From NCBI GenBank assembly GCA_963804045.1, contig CAWDOR010000031.1, forward strand, positions 62,001 through 126,000: DNA of 64,000 bases, given 5' to 3'. The first letter of the stretch is position 1. Each line of letters starts with the position of its first letter. Position numbers and translations under genes: made by a program. Of the stretch, positions 44,306 to 54,596 are shown piece after piece. The DNA comes from Rhodoblastus sp963804045 (GTDB lineage Bacteria > Pseudomonadota > Alphaproteobacteria > Rhizobiales > Beijerinckiaceae). Below the pieces are notes generated by a model. It ran no database searches and was not told where the DNA came from. It saw only the letters and a list, made by a program, of their open reading frames with translations.

Positions 44306-45174
44306 AACTGCTGATTTTCGGTCTGGGCTACACCGCCGGCTTTTACGCCGCCGAGGGCGCGAAAATTTTCGAGCGCATCGCCGCCACCAAACGCGCGCCC
44401 GAGGTCGAGGGCGCCGGCCGGTTGCGGCTCTTGCCCTTCGACGGCGCCGCCGAGACAAGCGATCCGCGCCTGCTGGCGGCCTTGGCCGAGGCCGATTGCT
44501 TGCTGGTCAGCGCCGGGCCGGACGAGGCCGGCGATCCCGTGCTGCGCCGGCTGGCGGATGCGGTTGCGGCCGCGCCAAAGCTGAAAAAAATCGTTTATCT
44601 CTCGACCATTGGCGTCTATGGCGACCATGGCGGCGCCTGGATCGACGAAAGCGCCAGGACCGAACCGTCGAACCGCCGCAGCCAGCAGCGGCTGGTCGCC
44701 GAAACCGGCTGGCTCGCTTTGGCGCGGCCGGACCGCGAGGTCTATGTGCTGCGCCTCTCCGGCATTTACGGGCCGGGCCGCAATGTTTTGCTGAAATTGC
44801 GCGAGGGGACGGCAAAACGGCTGATCAAGCCGGGCCAGGTTTTTAATCGCATCCATGTCGCCGACATCGCCCAGGCCATCGACGCCTGTTTTTTCGGGAC
44901 GGCGCCGGGCGGCATCTACAATGTCACCGACGACGAACCGGCGCCGCCGCAGGATGTGGTGGCCTATGCCGCCGGTCTGTTGGGCGTGACGCCGCCGCCG
45001 GAACAGGATTTCGTCGCCGCCGAGCTGACGCCGATGGCGCGCAGCTTTTATGGCGAGAACAAGCGGGTGGGCAATGGCAAGATGAAGGAGAAGCTCGGCG
45101 TCGCCCTGGCTTTTCCGACCTATCGCGAGGGGATTGGCGCGCTGGTGGCGGCCGAAGGCGCGTCGTCCGGTTGA
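44302..45174 (+). CDS. SDR family NAD(P)-dependent oxidoreductase/epimerase-like
   Basis: 290 aa extended short-chain dehydrogenase fold. The nucleotide-binding loop is LLIFGLGYTAGFYA (about 3-16). KIVYLSTIGVYGDHGG and the later VLRLSGIYGPGRNVL carry the strand/helix motifs of NAD-dependent epimerase-like proteins. Catalytic Tyr is uncertain because the usual YxxxK is not obvious. The GTG at 44302 overlaps queG (GTGA), so the pair is translationally coupled. The YeeZ-like subgroup fits best. Confidence 0.82.
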   Translation: MKLLIFGLGYTAGFYAAEGAKIFERIAATKRAPEVEGAGRLRLLPFDGAAETSDPRLLAALAEADCLLVSAGPDEAGDPVLRRLADAVAAAPKLKKIVYLSTIGVYGDHGGAWIDESARTEPSNRRSQQRLVAETGWLALARPDREVYVLRLSGIYGPGRNVLLKLREGTAKRLIKPGQVFNRIHVADIAQAIDACFFGTAPGGIYNVTDDEPAPPQDVVAYAAGLLGVTPPPEQDFVAAELTPMARSFYGENKRVGNGKMKEKLGVALAFPTYREGIGALVAAEGASSG

Positions 45175-45247
45175 ACGCGACGCCCGCGCCGGAAGGATGG
45201 CGCGCCCGGACTTGCGGATCGGAAGCTTGCCAAAACCCTCGTGCTGT

Positions 45248-45973
45248 TCAGGCGCGCGAGGGCGCGAGGCGAAACTCCTTGACCTCGGCGCCGCGCGAGA
45301 GATCGCCGACGAGATCGTGCGAGCCTTCCGATCCCAGAGTTTGCAGGACCAGATCGTATTGGAATTCGTTCTTCGCTTCGCAAAAGCGGAAGGACCAGTC
45401 GAGCACGTCGAAACCATGCGCCTTCATCCGGGCGCGGATTTGATCCGCCGAAGGCAGGCGGTCGTGAGGATAGACCAGCGACAGATGCAGGGTGGTCTGG
45501 TGAGGCAGGGATTTTTCGATCCGGCCCAGGCCGGTCATCGCCGCCATGGACAAAAAGGTCGCGCTGATCGCCGCGCCGTAAAAACCGACGCCGATGACAA
45601 TGCCGATCGTCGCCGTCATCCAGATCGAGGCGGCGGTCGAAAGTCCGCGAATGGTGAAGCCGTCCTTCATGATCACGCCGGCGCCGAGAAAGCCGACGCC
45701 CGTGACGATACCCTGAATGGCCCGCCCGGGATCCGCGATGGCGGGGGTCAGGACCGCGCCGCCGTACCAATGGGCGGGAAAGCCGTTGATCGCCGTGAGC
45801 AGGGTCGAAGAGACGCAAACCAGCGCATAGGTGCGCATGCCCGCCGCCCGCCCATGAAAGGAGCGCTCATAGCCCAGCAGCAGGCCGACGGCCGTCGCGC
45901 CCAGCAGATGCAACAGCAACAGACCGTTGGCGATCAATTCGGCTCTCGACCAATAGGCGGCCAGAATGTCCAT
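45248..45973 (-). CDS. MgtC/SapB family protein
   Basis: 241 aa. The N-terminal domain has five hydrophobic helices with the family motifs GLLLGYERSFHGRAAGMRTY (about 32-51), YALVCVSSTLLTAI, GIVTGVGFLGAGVIMKDG and TIRGLSTAASIWMTATIG. A soluble ACT-like C-terminal domain follows (about 150-241). MgtC proteins affect growth in low magnesium and ATP synthase regulation in pathogens; the role here is unproven. It stands alone and convergent with the SDR gene. Confidence 0.9.
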   Translation of the reverse strand: MDILAAYWSRAELIANGLLLLHLLGATAVGLLLGYERSFHGRAAGMRTYALVCVSSTLLTAINGFPAHWYGGAVLTPAIADPGRAIQGIVTGVGFLGAGVIMKDGFTIRGLSTAASIWMTATIGIVIGVGFYGAAISATFLSMAAMTGLGRIEKSLPHQTTLHLSLVYPHDRLPSADQIRARMKAHGFDVLDWSFRFCEAKNEFQYDLVLQTLGSEGSHDLVGDLSRGAEVKEFRLAPSRA

Positions 45974-46214
45974 GGCGTTTCTCCGAGGCGCGACAGTGCG
46001 GCGCCGAGCGCGTCAGCAAGCGCGCGAACTCCATAAATACACGTTAAAGTTGTAGCGCTCGCGCCCCGGCCGGTCTGGACTCGTCGCGCCATGGTTAGGA
46101 AAAGCTGACCGGACGGCGCATGCGCGGCGCTCACGCCAGCGGCAGTCCGGCCGTGGACCCGCTTGTCGGGCAGGGTGGGATTTAGCGGCGGGAGCGCTTC
46201 GCCATGCCGGGAAT

Positions 46215-46349
46215 ATGCTCCGCGGCGCCGTCAATCGGGAGCCCGAGGGGCTTAAAAAACTCGGATCGGCGATCAACGCGCTGTTCAAGCCTCTCGGCGG
46301 GCTGGACCTGCCTGAACCGTCGCGCGAGCCCCCGAGTTTTGACGAATGA
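46215..46349 (+). pseudogene. Antitoxin remnant, C-terminal half only (FitA/VapB-like)
   Basis: 44 codons, too short to be a full antitoxin. The readable tail LGSAINALFKPLGGLDLPEP is the toxin-wrapping C-terminus of FitA/VapB-like antitoxins, but the N-terminal ribbon-helix-helix DNA-binding half is absent. Upstream in frame a few codons (RHAGNMLRGAV) look like an internal deletion joining the start of the RHH segment to the tail. The stop TGA overlaps the VapC ATG by four bases, preserving the coupling of an intact operon. It may still be translated from the ATG at 46215. Confidence 0.6.
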
Positions 46350-46756
46350 TTCTTCTGGACGCTGATGTCGTCTCGGAGCTGATGAAATGGACGCCCGCGC
46401 CGGGCGTTCTCGCCTGGATCGACGCCACGCCGGGGGCGGCCCTGTTCGTCTCCACCGTGACCCAGGCTGAAATTTTCAATGGCCTCGCCCTGATGCCGCC
46501 CGGCGAGCGGCGGGACGCCCTGATCTCGGCGGCCCGCATCGCTTTCGAGACACATTTTCGCAGGCGCATCCTGCCTTTCGATTCCGACGCGGTCGAGGCC
46601 TTCGCCGCGCTGGCCTCGGAGCGCCGGCAGTCCGGCCGGCCGATTGCGCTGGCCGACGCCCAGATCGCCGCCATCGCCCGTTCGCGCCGCGCCGCGCTGG
46701 CCACGCGCCATGTGGCGGATTTTGAAGGCTGCGGGGTCGAAGTGCTCAATCCCTAG
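46346..46756 (+). CDS. vapC: PIN-domain ribonuclease toxin VapC
   Basis: 136 aa. Acidic PIN catalytic residues are in place: Asp in LLDADVVSELMK (residues 5-6), Glu in STVTQAEIFNG (about 43), Asp in PIALADAQIAAIA (about 104) and the last acidic site in ATRHVADFEGCGVEV. The protein looks intact and should cleave tRNA or other RNA. The ATG overlaps the stop of a truncated antitoxin, so the toxin has no full-length partner at this locus. Confidence 0.9.
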   Translation: MILLDADVVSELMKWTPAPGVLAWIDATPGAALFVSTVTQAEIFNGLALMPPGERRDALISAARIAFETHFRRRILPFDSDAVEAFAALASERRQSGRPIALADAQIAAIARSRRAALATRHVADFEGCGVEVLNP

Positions 46757-46877
46757 GAAAGCCGGGTCTGTTGAAACCGCTCGAATCCTCTTGTTCGCAA
46801 GGGTTCGGGGGATCGGAGGGAAAGGCGCGGAAAGCATAATCTTTCCGCGCCAGGGCGGGCAATTCTGCAATTCGTAT

Positions 46878-46948
46878 CCTGTCCCCGGAATGCCCCGGAA
46901 TGCCCTGTCCCGGGAATGCCCTGTCCCGGAATGCCGAATGCCGTGGTC
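46878..46948. repeat. Degenerate 15-bp tandem repeat
   Basis: CCTGTCCCCGGAATG, CCCCGGAATG, CCCTGTCCCGGGAATG, CCCTGTCCCGGAATG, CCGAATG run in tandem between vapC and the end of the metalloprotease gene. Unit length varies from 10 to 16 bases. Confidence 0.6.
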
Positions 46949-48177
46949 TAGGCCGGCGGGTATTGCGGTGTCGCCAATTTAAAAGGGTTGAGCTTCACTT
47001 CGTTCAGGTTGTTAAATATTTTTGCCCACCTTGAGAGCACGGGAACATTAAAAGGCTCCCAGCCCAACTGAAAAGCTTTTATAAAATTGCCGCCTCCGCC
47101 TTGAACCCCTGTAGCTTCACTAATTGCAGACTCAACGCAAAATATCGACTCAACAACTGTACCTTCTGTAACCTTTTCACCAAACTTAATTTCTTTGCGA
47201 TCTAACATCATTGTAGTTATTTGGTTTCCAATATAATGCATTCTAATGCCACCTGACGGGTGTGTCGAGTTAAAGAGATTTTCTTTATCAAAATAAAATC
47301 TATCAAAGCTTCTAATAATAATCAGAATAGCAAAAATATAAGCTTTAACTCTCAACTCAATCGAAACATTCACATTTAATGCAGCGTGTGTTATGGATAT
47401 CTGGCGTCTCAATGCGTACTGGATGCTGAATAGCGTTGCGAAGCAATCGGCATCTAGTTCAAGTGCCTGGCTTGTTATATTTTCATCTATATTTATTTGT
47501 GCGTTATTTTCTAAAATATAATTTATGTGGTTCAATGTTGAGCCAAGGGCTAGGTGCCCGTTGACGATGTGTCCAAGTTCATGAAGGATCAACCATTCAA
47601 AAGCCATAAATTCTAGCTGTTTTCCAAAAATACTTAAGTCATCGCTGAGTTCGGGTGGTGGAAAAAACGAAATCTCCCGGAGGGCCTCAAACGTGTTGGA
47701 TGCTGAAATTGTCGAGTGAAACTCTAAATCAGCCTTATGGTAAGACGTATTAAAAAGTGAATCAGATGATTTTGTGGTAAGTAGTCTGGATATCATTGCG
47801 GAAGACCTGATGGCTACAGAAAGCCAAATAGCAACACAAAACTCATTTCGTGAAAGCTGTAGGGCGCATGCTTGAAACTCTTTTGCCCTGTCGGCAATCA
47901 AGCAGACATATATGGTCACTGTTAAGTTCATGCGGGCTATTTCTTTGTTAATAATAGATTTTGCAGCTGAAAATATCGTATTAGCGAAAATTGCTGTTTC
48001 CTCATCGCTGGTTTCAGTAAAAATACAAGAATTATTTTGAATTGTGTTAAGAGTATCGTTAATTTGACGAACGTATTTCTCCGGCAAGTCGGTAAACATA
48101 TTATCGAGGCCTTCTAAAAATTCCAGGTGCGGAAATGCGTTGTTAAAATCGATATTAACAGTCGATTGCCTCTTCAC
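46948..48177 (-). CDS. AT-rich HExxH zinc metalloprotease-like protein
   Basis: 409 aa, soluble, no signal peptide. The zinc motif is HELGHIVNGH (His199-Glu200-x2-His203); a third ligand probably comes from Glu240 in ELDADCFA, and THPSGGIRMHYI follows as in M48/gluzincin proteins. The N-terminal 180 residues match nothing I recognise. Codon use is strongly AT-rich against the GC-rich flanks, so horizontal acquisition is likely. Phage-exclusion proteases of the Lit/U49 type are one alternative, M48-like housekeeping proteases another; neither can be chosen from sequence reading. Confidence 0.6.
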   Translation of the reverse strand: MKRQSTVNIDFNNAFPHLEFLEGLDNMFTDLPEKYVRQINDTLNTIQNNSCIFTETSDEETAIFANTIFSAAKSIINKEIARMNLTVTIYVCLIADRAKEFQACALQLSRNEFCVAIWLSVAIRSSAMISRLLTTKSSDSLFNTSYHKADLEFHSTISASNTFEALREISFFPPPELSDDLSIFGKQLEFMAFEWLILHELGHIVNGHLALGSTLNHINYILENNAQINIDENITSQALELDADCFATLFSIQYALRRQISITHAALNVNVSIELRVKAYIFAILIIIRSFDRFYFDKENLFNSTHPSGGIRMHYIGNQITTMMLDRKEIKFGEKVTEGTVVESIFCVESAISEATGVQGGGGNFIKAFQLGWEPFNVPVLSRWAKIFNNLNEVKLNPFKLATPQYPPA

Positions 48178-48396
48178 AATAGCGCATTTCGCGAACTTTC
48201 TCTCCCGAAATTATCGCGATTGCCGTCGGCTTAGGTTGGAATGATGTCAGATATCGTCGTCGTTGATCGGCTCCTATAGGTGCGCCGCGGAACTCTGGTC
48301 TCTGTTTGCAATCTCTCGAGCGCGACGGAGAATGGGGGGGGCTGGGTTGCAGCTTCGCTTCACAAAGTAGGCTCCGGAAAAACTCTTGTGTTGATC

Positions 48397-48586
48397 CCCT
48401 CGTGGTTCGAGACGGCGAGCCATAGCCCGTCGATAAACGGGCGTCTTTCGACGCCCTTTGGCATCGCCTCCTCACCATGAGGGGATCGATGGAATCGTTC
48501 GGCGCCATGTGGGGAATCGATGGACAGCATCCATTAGCCCTCATGGTGAGGAGCCCGTCGAGAGACGGGCGTCTCGAACCACGAGG
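48397..48586. repeat. Inverted pair of dispersed intergenic repeats
   Basis: The right copy (about 48538-48586) reads CCCTCATGGTGAGGAGCCCG, then CGAGAGACGGGCGTCTCG and AACCACGAGGG. The left copy (about 48397-48484) carries the same ends in reverse (CCCTCGTGGTTCGAGACGG ... CTCCTCACCATGAGGG) with a diverged, longer middle. This is a common intergenic repeat type of Hyphomicrobiales genomes. Confidence 0.7.
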
Positions 48587-48931
48587 GCGGTCCACGGCTG
48601 TTTACGCAGCCCGGCAAATCCGGTGTCCCGCAGTTGCGGCGAATGGTGTGATTTTGGCGCCTTCGTTGCGGCGATTTGGCCGGAGTTTTTGGGAAATTTC
48701 TATTTCAGATTGAATCGCAATCGCGCAAAACAGACGAAAACAGCATGATTTTTGCGAAAAACACGCGCATTTCGCCGAAAAACACGTGATTTTCGGCGCA
48801 ACAACCTGCGGGTTGAGTCTGTTGAAATTCTGGGTGAAAACGGGTTTCGACCTCAAGACGGCTGAGGCGTCGTTCTCGATTTATTGCGAGATAACAGAGA
48901 ATTAAGCGTGTTTCTCAAGGGGCGGAGGGGG

Positions 48932-48947
48932 TGTTTCACGTGAAACA
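48932..48947. other. parS centromere-like site
   Basis: TGTTTCACGTGAAACA, a perfect 16-bp palindrome identical to the bacterial ParB-binding parS consensus. It lies in a non-coding, AT-richer region. parS sites usually cluster around the chromosome origin near parAB; parA and parB themselves are not in the window. Confidence 0.85.
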
Positions 48948-49061
48948 AAACAAGAACAAACTTTCGCCAAATTGGCTGATTTCGCGAAAAACCGATTTTC
49001 ACTTCCTGCCACATTTGCCTCAATTGGCGCGAAAGCGCCCAAGCTTGCCTCGCCTGAGAAC

Positions 49062-51098
<2,037 letters not shown>

Positions 51099-51104
51099 GG
51101 GCAT

Positions 51105-51134
51105 AAAAAAACCCCGCGGCTCGCGGGGTTTTTC
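51105..51134. terminator. Bidirectional terminator between ygiQ and Bax-inhibitor gene
   Basis: AAAAACCCCGCG and CGCGGGGTTTTT (51107-51118, 51122-51133) form a perfect 12-bp hairpin with a GCT loop. The A/T runs allow termination from both sides of two convergent genes. Confidence 0.88.
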
Positions 51135-51154
51135 GCCTGGGCTTGCCCGCCCGG

Positions 51155-51928
51155 TCAGTTGTTGCGCTGGCCCGTCAGCTGGATCAGCGACATGAAGATA
51201 TTGATGAAGTCGAGATAGAGCATCAAAGCGCCATTGACCGACTTCTTGGTCGCCACTTCATAGCCGTCGCCTTCGAGATACATGGACTTGATCGCCTGGG
51301 TGTCATAGGCGGTCAGCCCCGCGAAGATCAGCACCGACAAGATCGACAGGCCGAACTGGAAGGCGCTGCTCTGCACGAACAGATTGACCAGGCTGGCGAC
51401 GATCAGGCCGATCAGGCCCATCATCATGAAGGAGCCGACCGGGCCGAGGTTGCGCTTGGTGGTGTAGCCATAGAGGCTCAGGCCGCCGAAGGCGGCGGCG
51501 GTAATGAAAAAGGCCCGGGTCACCGAGGCGCCGGTGTAGATCGGCAGGATCGACGACAGCGACAGGCCCATCACCGCCGCATAGGCGAAGAACAGGCTGC
51601 GCGCCGAGGAGGCCGACATGGAGTTGATCTTGAACGAGAAGAACATGACGAAGGCCAGCGGCGCGAACATCACCACCCAGCGCAGCGGGCTGAGGTAAAG
51701 CGCGGCGCCCGCGCCGGTCAGATAGATCGAACCGACATGATAGGCGGTGGGAACCGCGGAGACCGTGAGCATATTGGCGGCCAGAGCCACCAGGCCGGTC
51801 AGCGCCAGACCGATCGACATGTGATTGTAGACGCCGAGCATGAAGGCGCGCAGACCTTGATCGACCTCGGCGCCCGTCCGAGCATAGCTCCGGCTCCACG
51901 GAGCGGCGTTGCGGTCAAAGTTGGACAT
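51155..51928 (-). CDS. Bax inhibitor-1/YccA family protein
   Basis: 257 aa, seven hydrophobic helices between about residues 35 and 235, following a soluble N-terminus (MSNFDRNAAPWSRSYARTGA). Family features: VDQGLRAFMLGVYNHMSIGL at the first helix, YTGASVTRAFFITAAAFGGL and the C-terminal AYDTQAIKSMYLEG with its Asp pair. Bacterial members act as calcium-leak-like or protease-associated membrane proteins; no specific role can be given. Confidence 0.92.
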   Translation of the reverse strand: MSNFDRNAAPWSRSYARTGAEVDQGLRAFMLGVYNHMSIGLALTGLVALAANMLTVSAVPTAYHVGSIYLTGAGAALYLSPLRWVVMFAPLAFVMFFSFKINSMSASSARSLFFAYAAVMGLSLSSILPIYTGASVTRAFFITAAAFGGLSLYGYTTKRNLGPVGSFMMMGLIGLIVASLVNLFVQSSAFQFGLSILSVLIFAGLTAYDTQAIKSMYLEGDGYEVATKKSVNGALMLYLDFINIFMSLIQLTGQRNN

Positions 51929-52055
51929 GGAATCCTCATCTTCGTCGCCGCGCTCGCGCCGGACAATCCGGGCGTGGCGCGACTATGGGCCGAATATGAC
52001 CTTGGCCCAGGTAAAAAACAAGGCGCGTCGGGGCTTGCGGCGCATTACATTTTGT

Positions 52056-54596
52056 TCACTCGTCGCGCAGCCAGCGCGCCGGCTTTTCGCCCAGGGCCCT
52101 TGCCGTGCCGATCAGCCCGGCGGCGATGGCGAACAGGGTCGCGCCGGCCGCCACAAGCGCGGCCTGACCCGGAAACAGGGCGAAAGGCGCGTCGAGCACC
52201 TTGACCGTCACCGCCCAGGCGACGAGACCGCCGGCCAGCAGGCCAAAAGCGGCGGTCACAGCCCCAAGCAGCGAAAATTCCAGCGCCAGCGCCCCCAGCA
52301 ATTTTCCGCGAGTCGCCCCCAGAACCTTGAGCACCACGGCCTCGTAAATCCTCATGCGCTGCCCAGCGGCCAGCGCCCCGGCGAGCACCAGGCCCGAGAC
52401 GACAAAGGCCAGCGAGGCCGCCGCGCGCATGGCCACCGCCAGCTTGCCGAGCAGATCGTCCAGCGTCGCCAGGGTGTCGCGCAGCGACACGGCGGCGACC
52501 GAGGGGAATTTTTCCGCGACAGCTCCGAGCAACGCCGCCTCCCGCGTCGGATCGGGCTTTTGCGCCGGGGTCAGCGCCATTAACGTGGTGAAGGGCGCGC
52601 CCTCGAACACATGGGGCGAGAACACCAACACGAAATTAATGCCGAACGAGCGCCAGTTGACCCGGCGCAGATTGGCAAGTTTGGCCGTCACCAAGCGCCC
52701 CAAAACATTGACGGAAATCTCGTCGCCGACGTCGAGGCCAAGACCGCGCGCCACCTCCGCCTCCATGGAGACCAGCGGCGGGCCTTGATAATCCTCGGGC
52801 CAGAAGCTGCCCGCCACCAGCCGCGATCCCTCGGGGATTCTGGCCGAGAAGGTGATGCCGCGATCGCCCTCCAGCGCCCAGCGCGCCTTGTCCGAGGGTG
52901 TGATCTGCTCGGCTGCAACGCCTTTGACGCGCACGATTCTGCCACGCAGCATGGGCGCGTTGGCAAGCTTGCCTCCCGGCATTTCCGTCTTGAGGAAGGC
53001 GGTAAAATCTGCGGCCTCCGCCTTCTGGATGTCGATGAAGAAAAAGCTCGGGGAGTCCTTGGGCATGGCCTCGCCGATCTCGGCGCGCAGATTATGCTCG
53101 ATCCCCGTCAAGGCGGTGAGCAGGGTCACGCCCAGGCCAAGCGACAGCAGGAAGGAGGGGGTGAGCGCGCCGGGCCGGTGCAGATTGGCCACCGCCAGCC
53201 GCAGCCCTATGTGCCCGACATGCGGCGCGCGCCGGGCCATGGCCATGACAACAAGGGCGACGCCATAGAGCAGGGCGAAACTCAGCACGACGCCGGCGCC
53301 GAATTGCAGGGTCAACACAATGTCGCCTGAGCTCAGCAAGGCGAACGCCCCCAGAGCCAGGCCGCCGACAGCGGAGGCGATCACGCCGCGCCGCGTCGGG
53401 CCGGCGCGCTCCTGCATGGCGTTTTCGCGCAGCAACCGCGTCACGGGCAGGGCGCGGGCGCGCTCCAAGGGCGCGGCGGCAAAGGCCAGGGCGGTGAGCA
53501 ACCCAAAACCCAGCGCATAAAGCGCATCGACCGGGTGGGTCGTCGGCGAGACCGCGAAGGGCAAGGACTCCCCAAGAAAATGCAGCAGGATCTTGGGCAG
53601 CAAAAGGCCGAGCGCGGCGCCCGCCAGCGAGGCGGCGAAGGCCACGGCCAGCGCCTGGATCAGCACAAAACCCGCCGCTTCGCCGCCGCTGGCGCCCAGC
53701 GCCTTCAAAATTGCCAGCGTTTTTCTCTTGCGATCAATCAGCGCCCGGATCGAATTGGCGACTCCGACGCCGCCGCAAACCAGCGCGGTCAGGCCGATCA
53801 AGGTGATGAACTGGGCGAAGCGCTCGATATTGCGCGATAATTGCGGCGAGGGATCGGCGCGCGAGCGGATTTCAAAACCGGAATCGGGAAAGCGCGAGGC
53901 GAAATCTTTTGCGATCGCCTCGACCTGGGCGTCGCTGGCGCCAAGCGTGAGCAGGCGCAGCGAGGTCCGCGCCAGCGCGCCGGGCTTCATCAGTCCCGCC
54001 GCCGCCAGAGCCTGGGGACTGAGCAGGACATGCGGCGCGAAGCCGAATGCGCCGAGCGAATCCGGTTCATGGCGCAGCCAGGCGGAAACGATAAACCGCG
54101 CGTCGCCCACGGCGAAGGAATCGCCGAGCGCCAGATGCAGCTTGTCGCCCAATTGCGGATCGACGACCACGCCGTAGGACTCTCCGCGTCGCGACAGCAG
54201 GTCGGCGAGCGGCGCATGGGGCTCCATGCGCAACTCGCCAACCAGCGGAAAGGCGCCGTCCACGCATTTCAATTCGACCAGCGTCGCCTGGCTGGCGTCG
54301 CTGCGCCGCGCCATGGAGCGCAGTCCCACGATTTCGCTCAATCTGCCGCGCGCAGCAAGAAAGGCGCGCTGATCTCCGGTCGGCGTCCCCTGCGCTCGCG
54401 AAAAACTCAAATCGCCGCCGACCAGCGCCGCGCCCTGCTGCGCCAGCCCCTCGCGGAGGGCCCGCGAAGTCGCGGCGACGGCCGATAGCGCCATGACGCC
54501 GAGCAGCAGGCAGGCGATGAACACGCCATAGGACCTTAAGCCGCCGCGCAGATCGCGCAAGGCGAAGCGCAGGATGGCTCCCCGGAATTCAAGCAT
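52056..54596 (-). CDS. ABC transporter permease, FtsX-like (YbbP type)
   Basis: 846 aa large permease with two FtsX-type membrane modules: one N-terminal helix (YGVFIACLLLGVMALSAVAA), three helices at about 255-385, a central pair, and three helices at the C-terminus (about 720-840), separated by two large periplasmic domains. It forms an exporter-like complex with the ATPase upstream. YbbAP homologues are linked to lipid or arylester metabolism next to tesA, which is indeed divergent here. The ATG at 54596 overlaps the ATPase stop by eight bases. Confidence 0.9.
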   Translation of the reverse strand: MLEFRGAILRFALRDLRGGLRSYGVFIACLLLGVMALSAVAATSRALREGLAQQGAALVGGDLSFSRAQGTPTGDQRAFLAARGRLSEIVGLRSMARRSDASQATLVELKCVDGAFPLVGELRMEPHAPLADLLSRRGESYGVVVDPQLGDKLHLALGDSFAVGDARFIVSAWLRHEPDSLGAFGFAPHVLLSPQALAAAGLMKPGALARTSLRLLTLGASDAQVEAIAKDFASRFPDSGFEIRSRADPSPQLSRNIERFAQFITLIGLTALVCGGVGVANSIRALIDRKRKTLAILKALGASGGEAAGFVLIQALAVAFAASLAGAALGLLLPKILLHFLGESLPFAVSPTTHPVDALYALGFGLLTALAFAAAPLERARALPVTRLLRENAMQERAGPTRRGVIASAVGGLALGAFALLSSGDIVLTLQFGAGVVLSFALLYGVALVVMAMARRAPHVGHIGLRLAVANLHRPGALTPSFLLSLGLGVTLLTALTGIEHNLRAEIGEAMPKDSPSFFFIDIQKAEAADFTAFLKTEMPGGKLANAPMLRGRIVRVKGVAAEQITPSDKARWALEGDRGITFSARIPEGSRLVAGSFWPEDYQGPPLVSMEAEVARGLGLDVGDEISVNVLGRLVTAKLANLRRVNWRSFGINFVLVFSPHVFEGAPFTTLMALTPAQKPDPTREAALLGAVAEKFPSVAAVSLRDTLATLDDLLGKLAVAMRAAASLAFVVSGLVLAGALAAGQRMRIYEAVVLKVLGATRGKLLGALALEFSLLGAVTAAFGLLAGGLVAWAVTVKVLDAPFALFPGQAALVAAGATLFAIAAGLIGTARALGEKPARWLRDE

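Larger units (their letters stand above)
48178..49061. other. Long non-coding region with inverted repeats and parS
   Basis: About 880 bp without a credible gene. It holds an inverted pair of dispersed repeats (48397-48484 and 48538-48586), two direct copies of CGAAAAACACG near 48759 and 48778, an AT-richer segment, and a perfect parS at 48932-48947. Transition back to GC-rich sequence is near 49080. Confidence 0.6.

Noticed and set aside
48397..48420. tRNA T-arm-like GGTTCGAGAC
   Set aside because: It belongs to a dispersed intergenic repeat; no cloverleaf can be drawn. No tRNA or rRNA was found in the window.
48178..49061. Replication origin around parS
   Set aside because: No cluster of DnaA boxes (TTATCCACA-like) and no origin-associated genes were seen.
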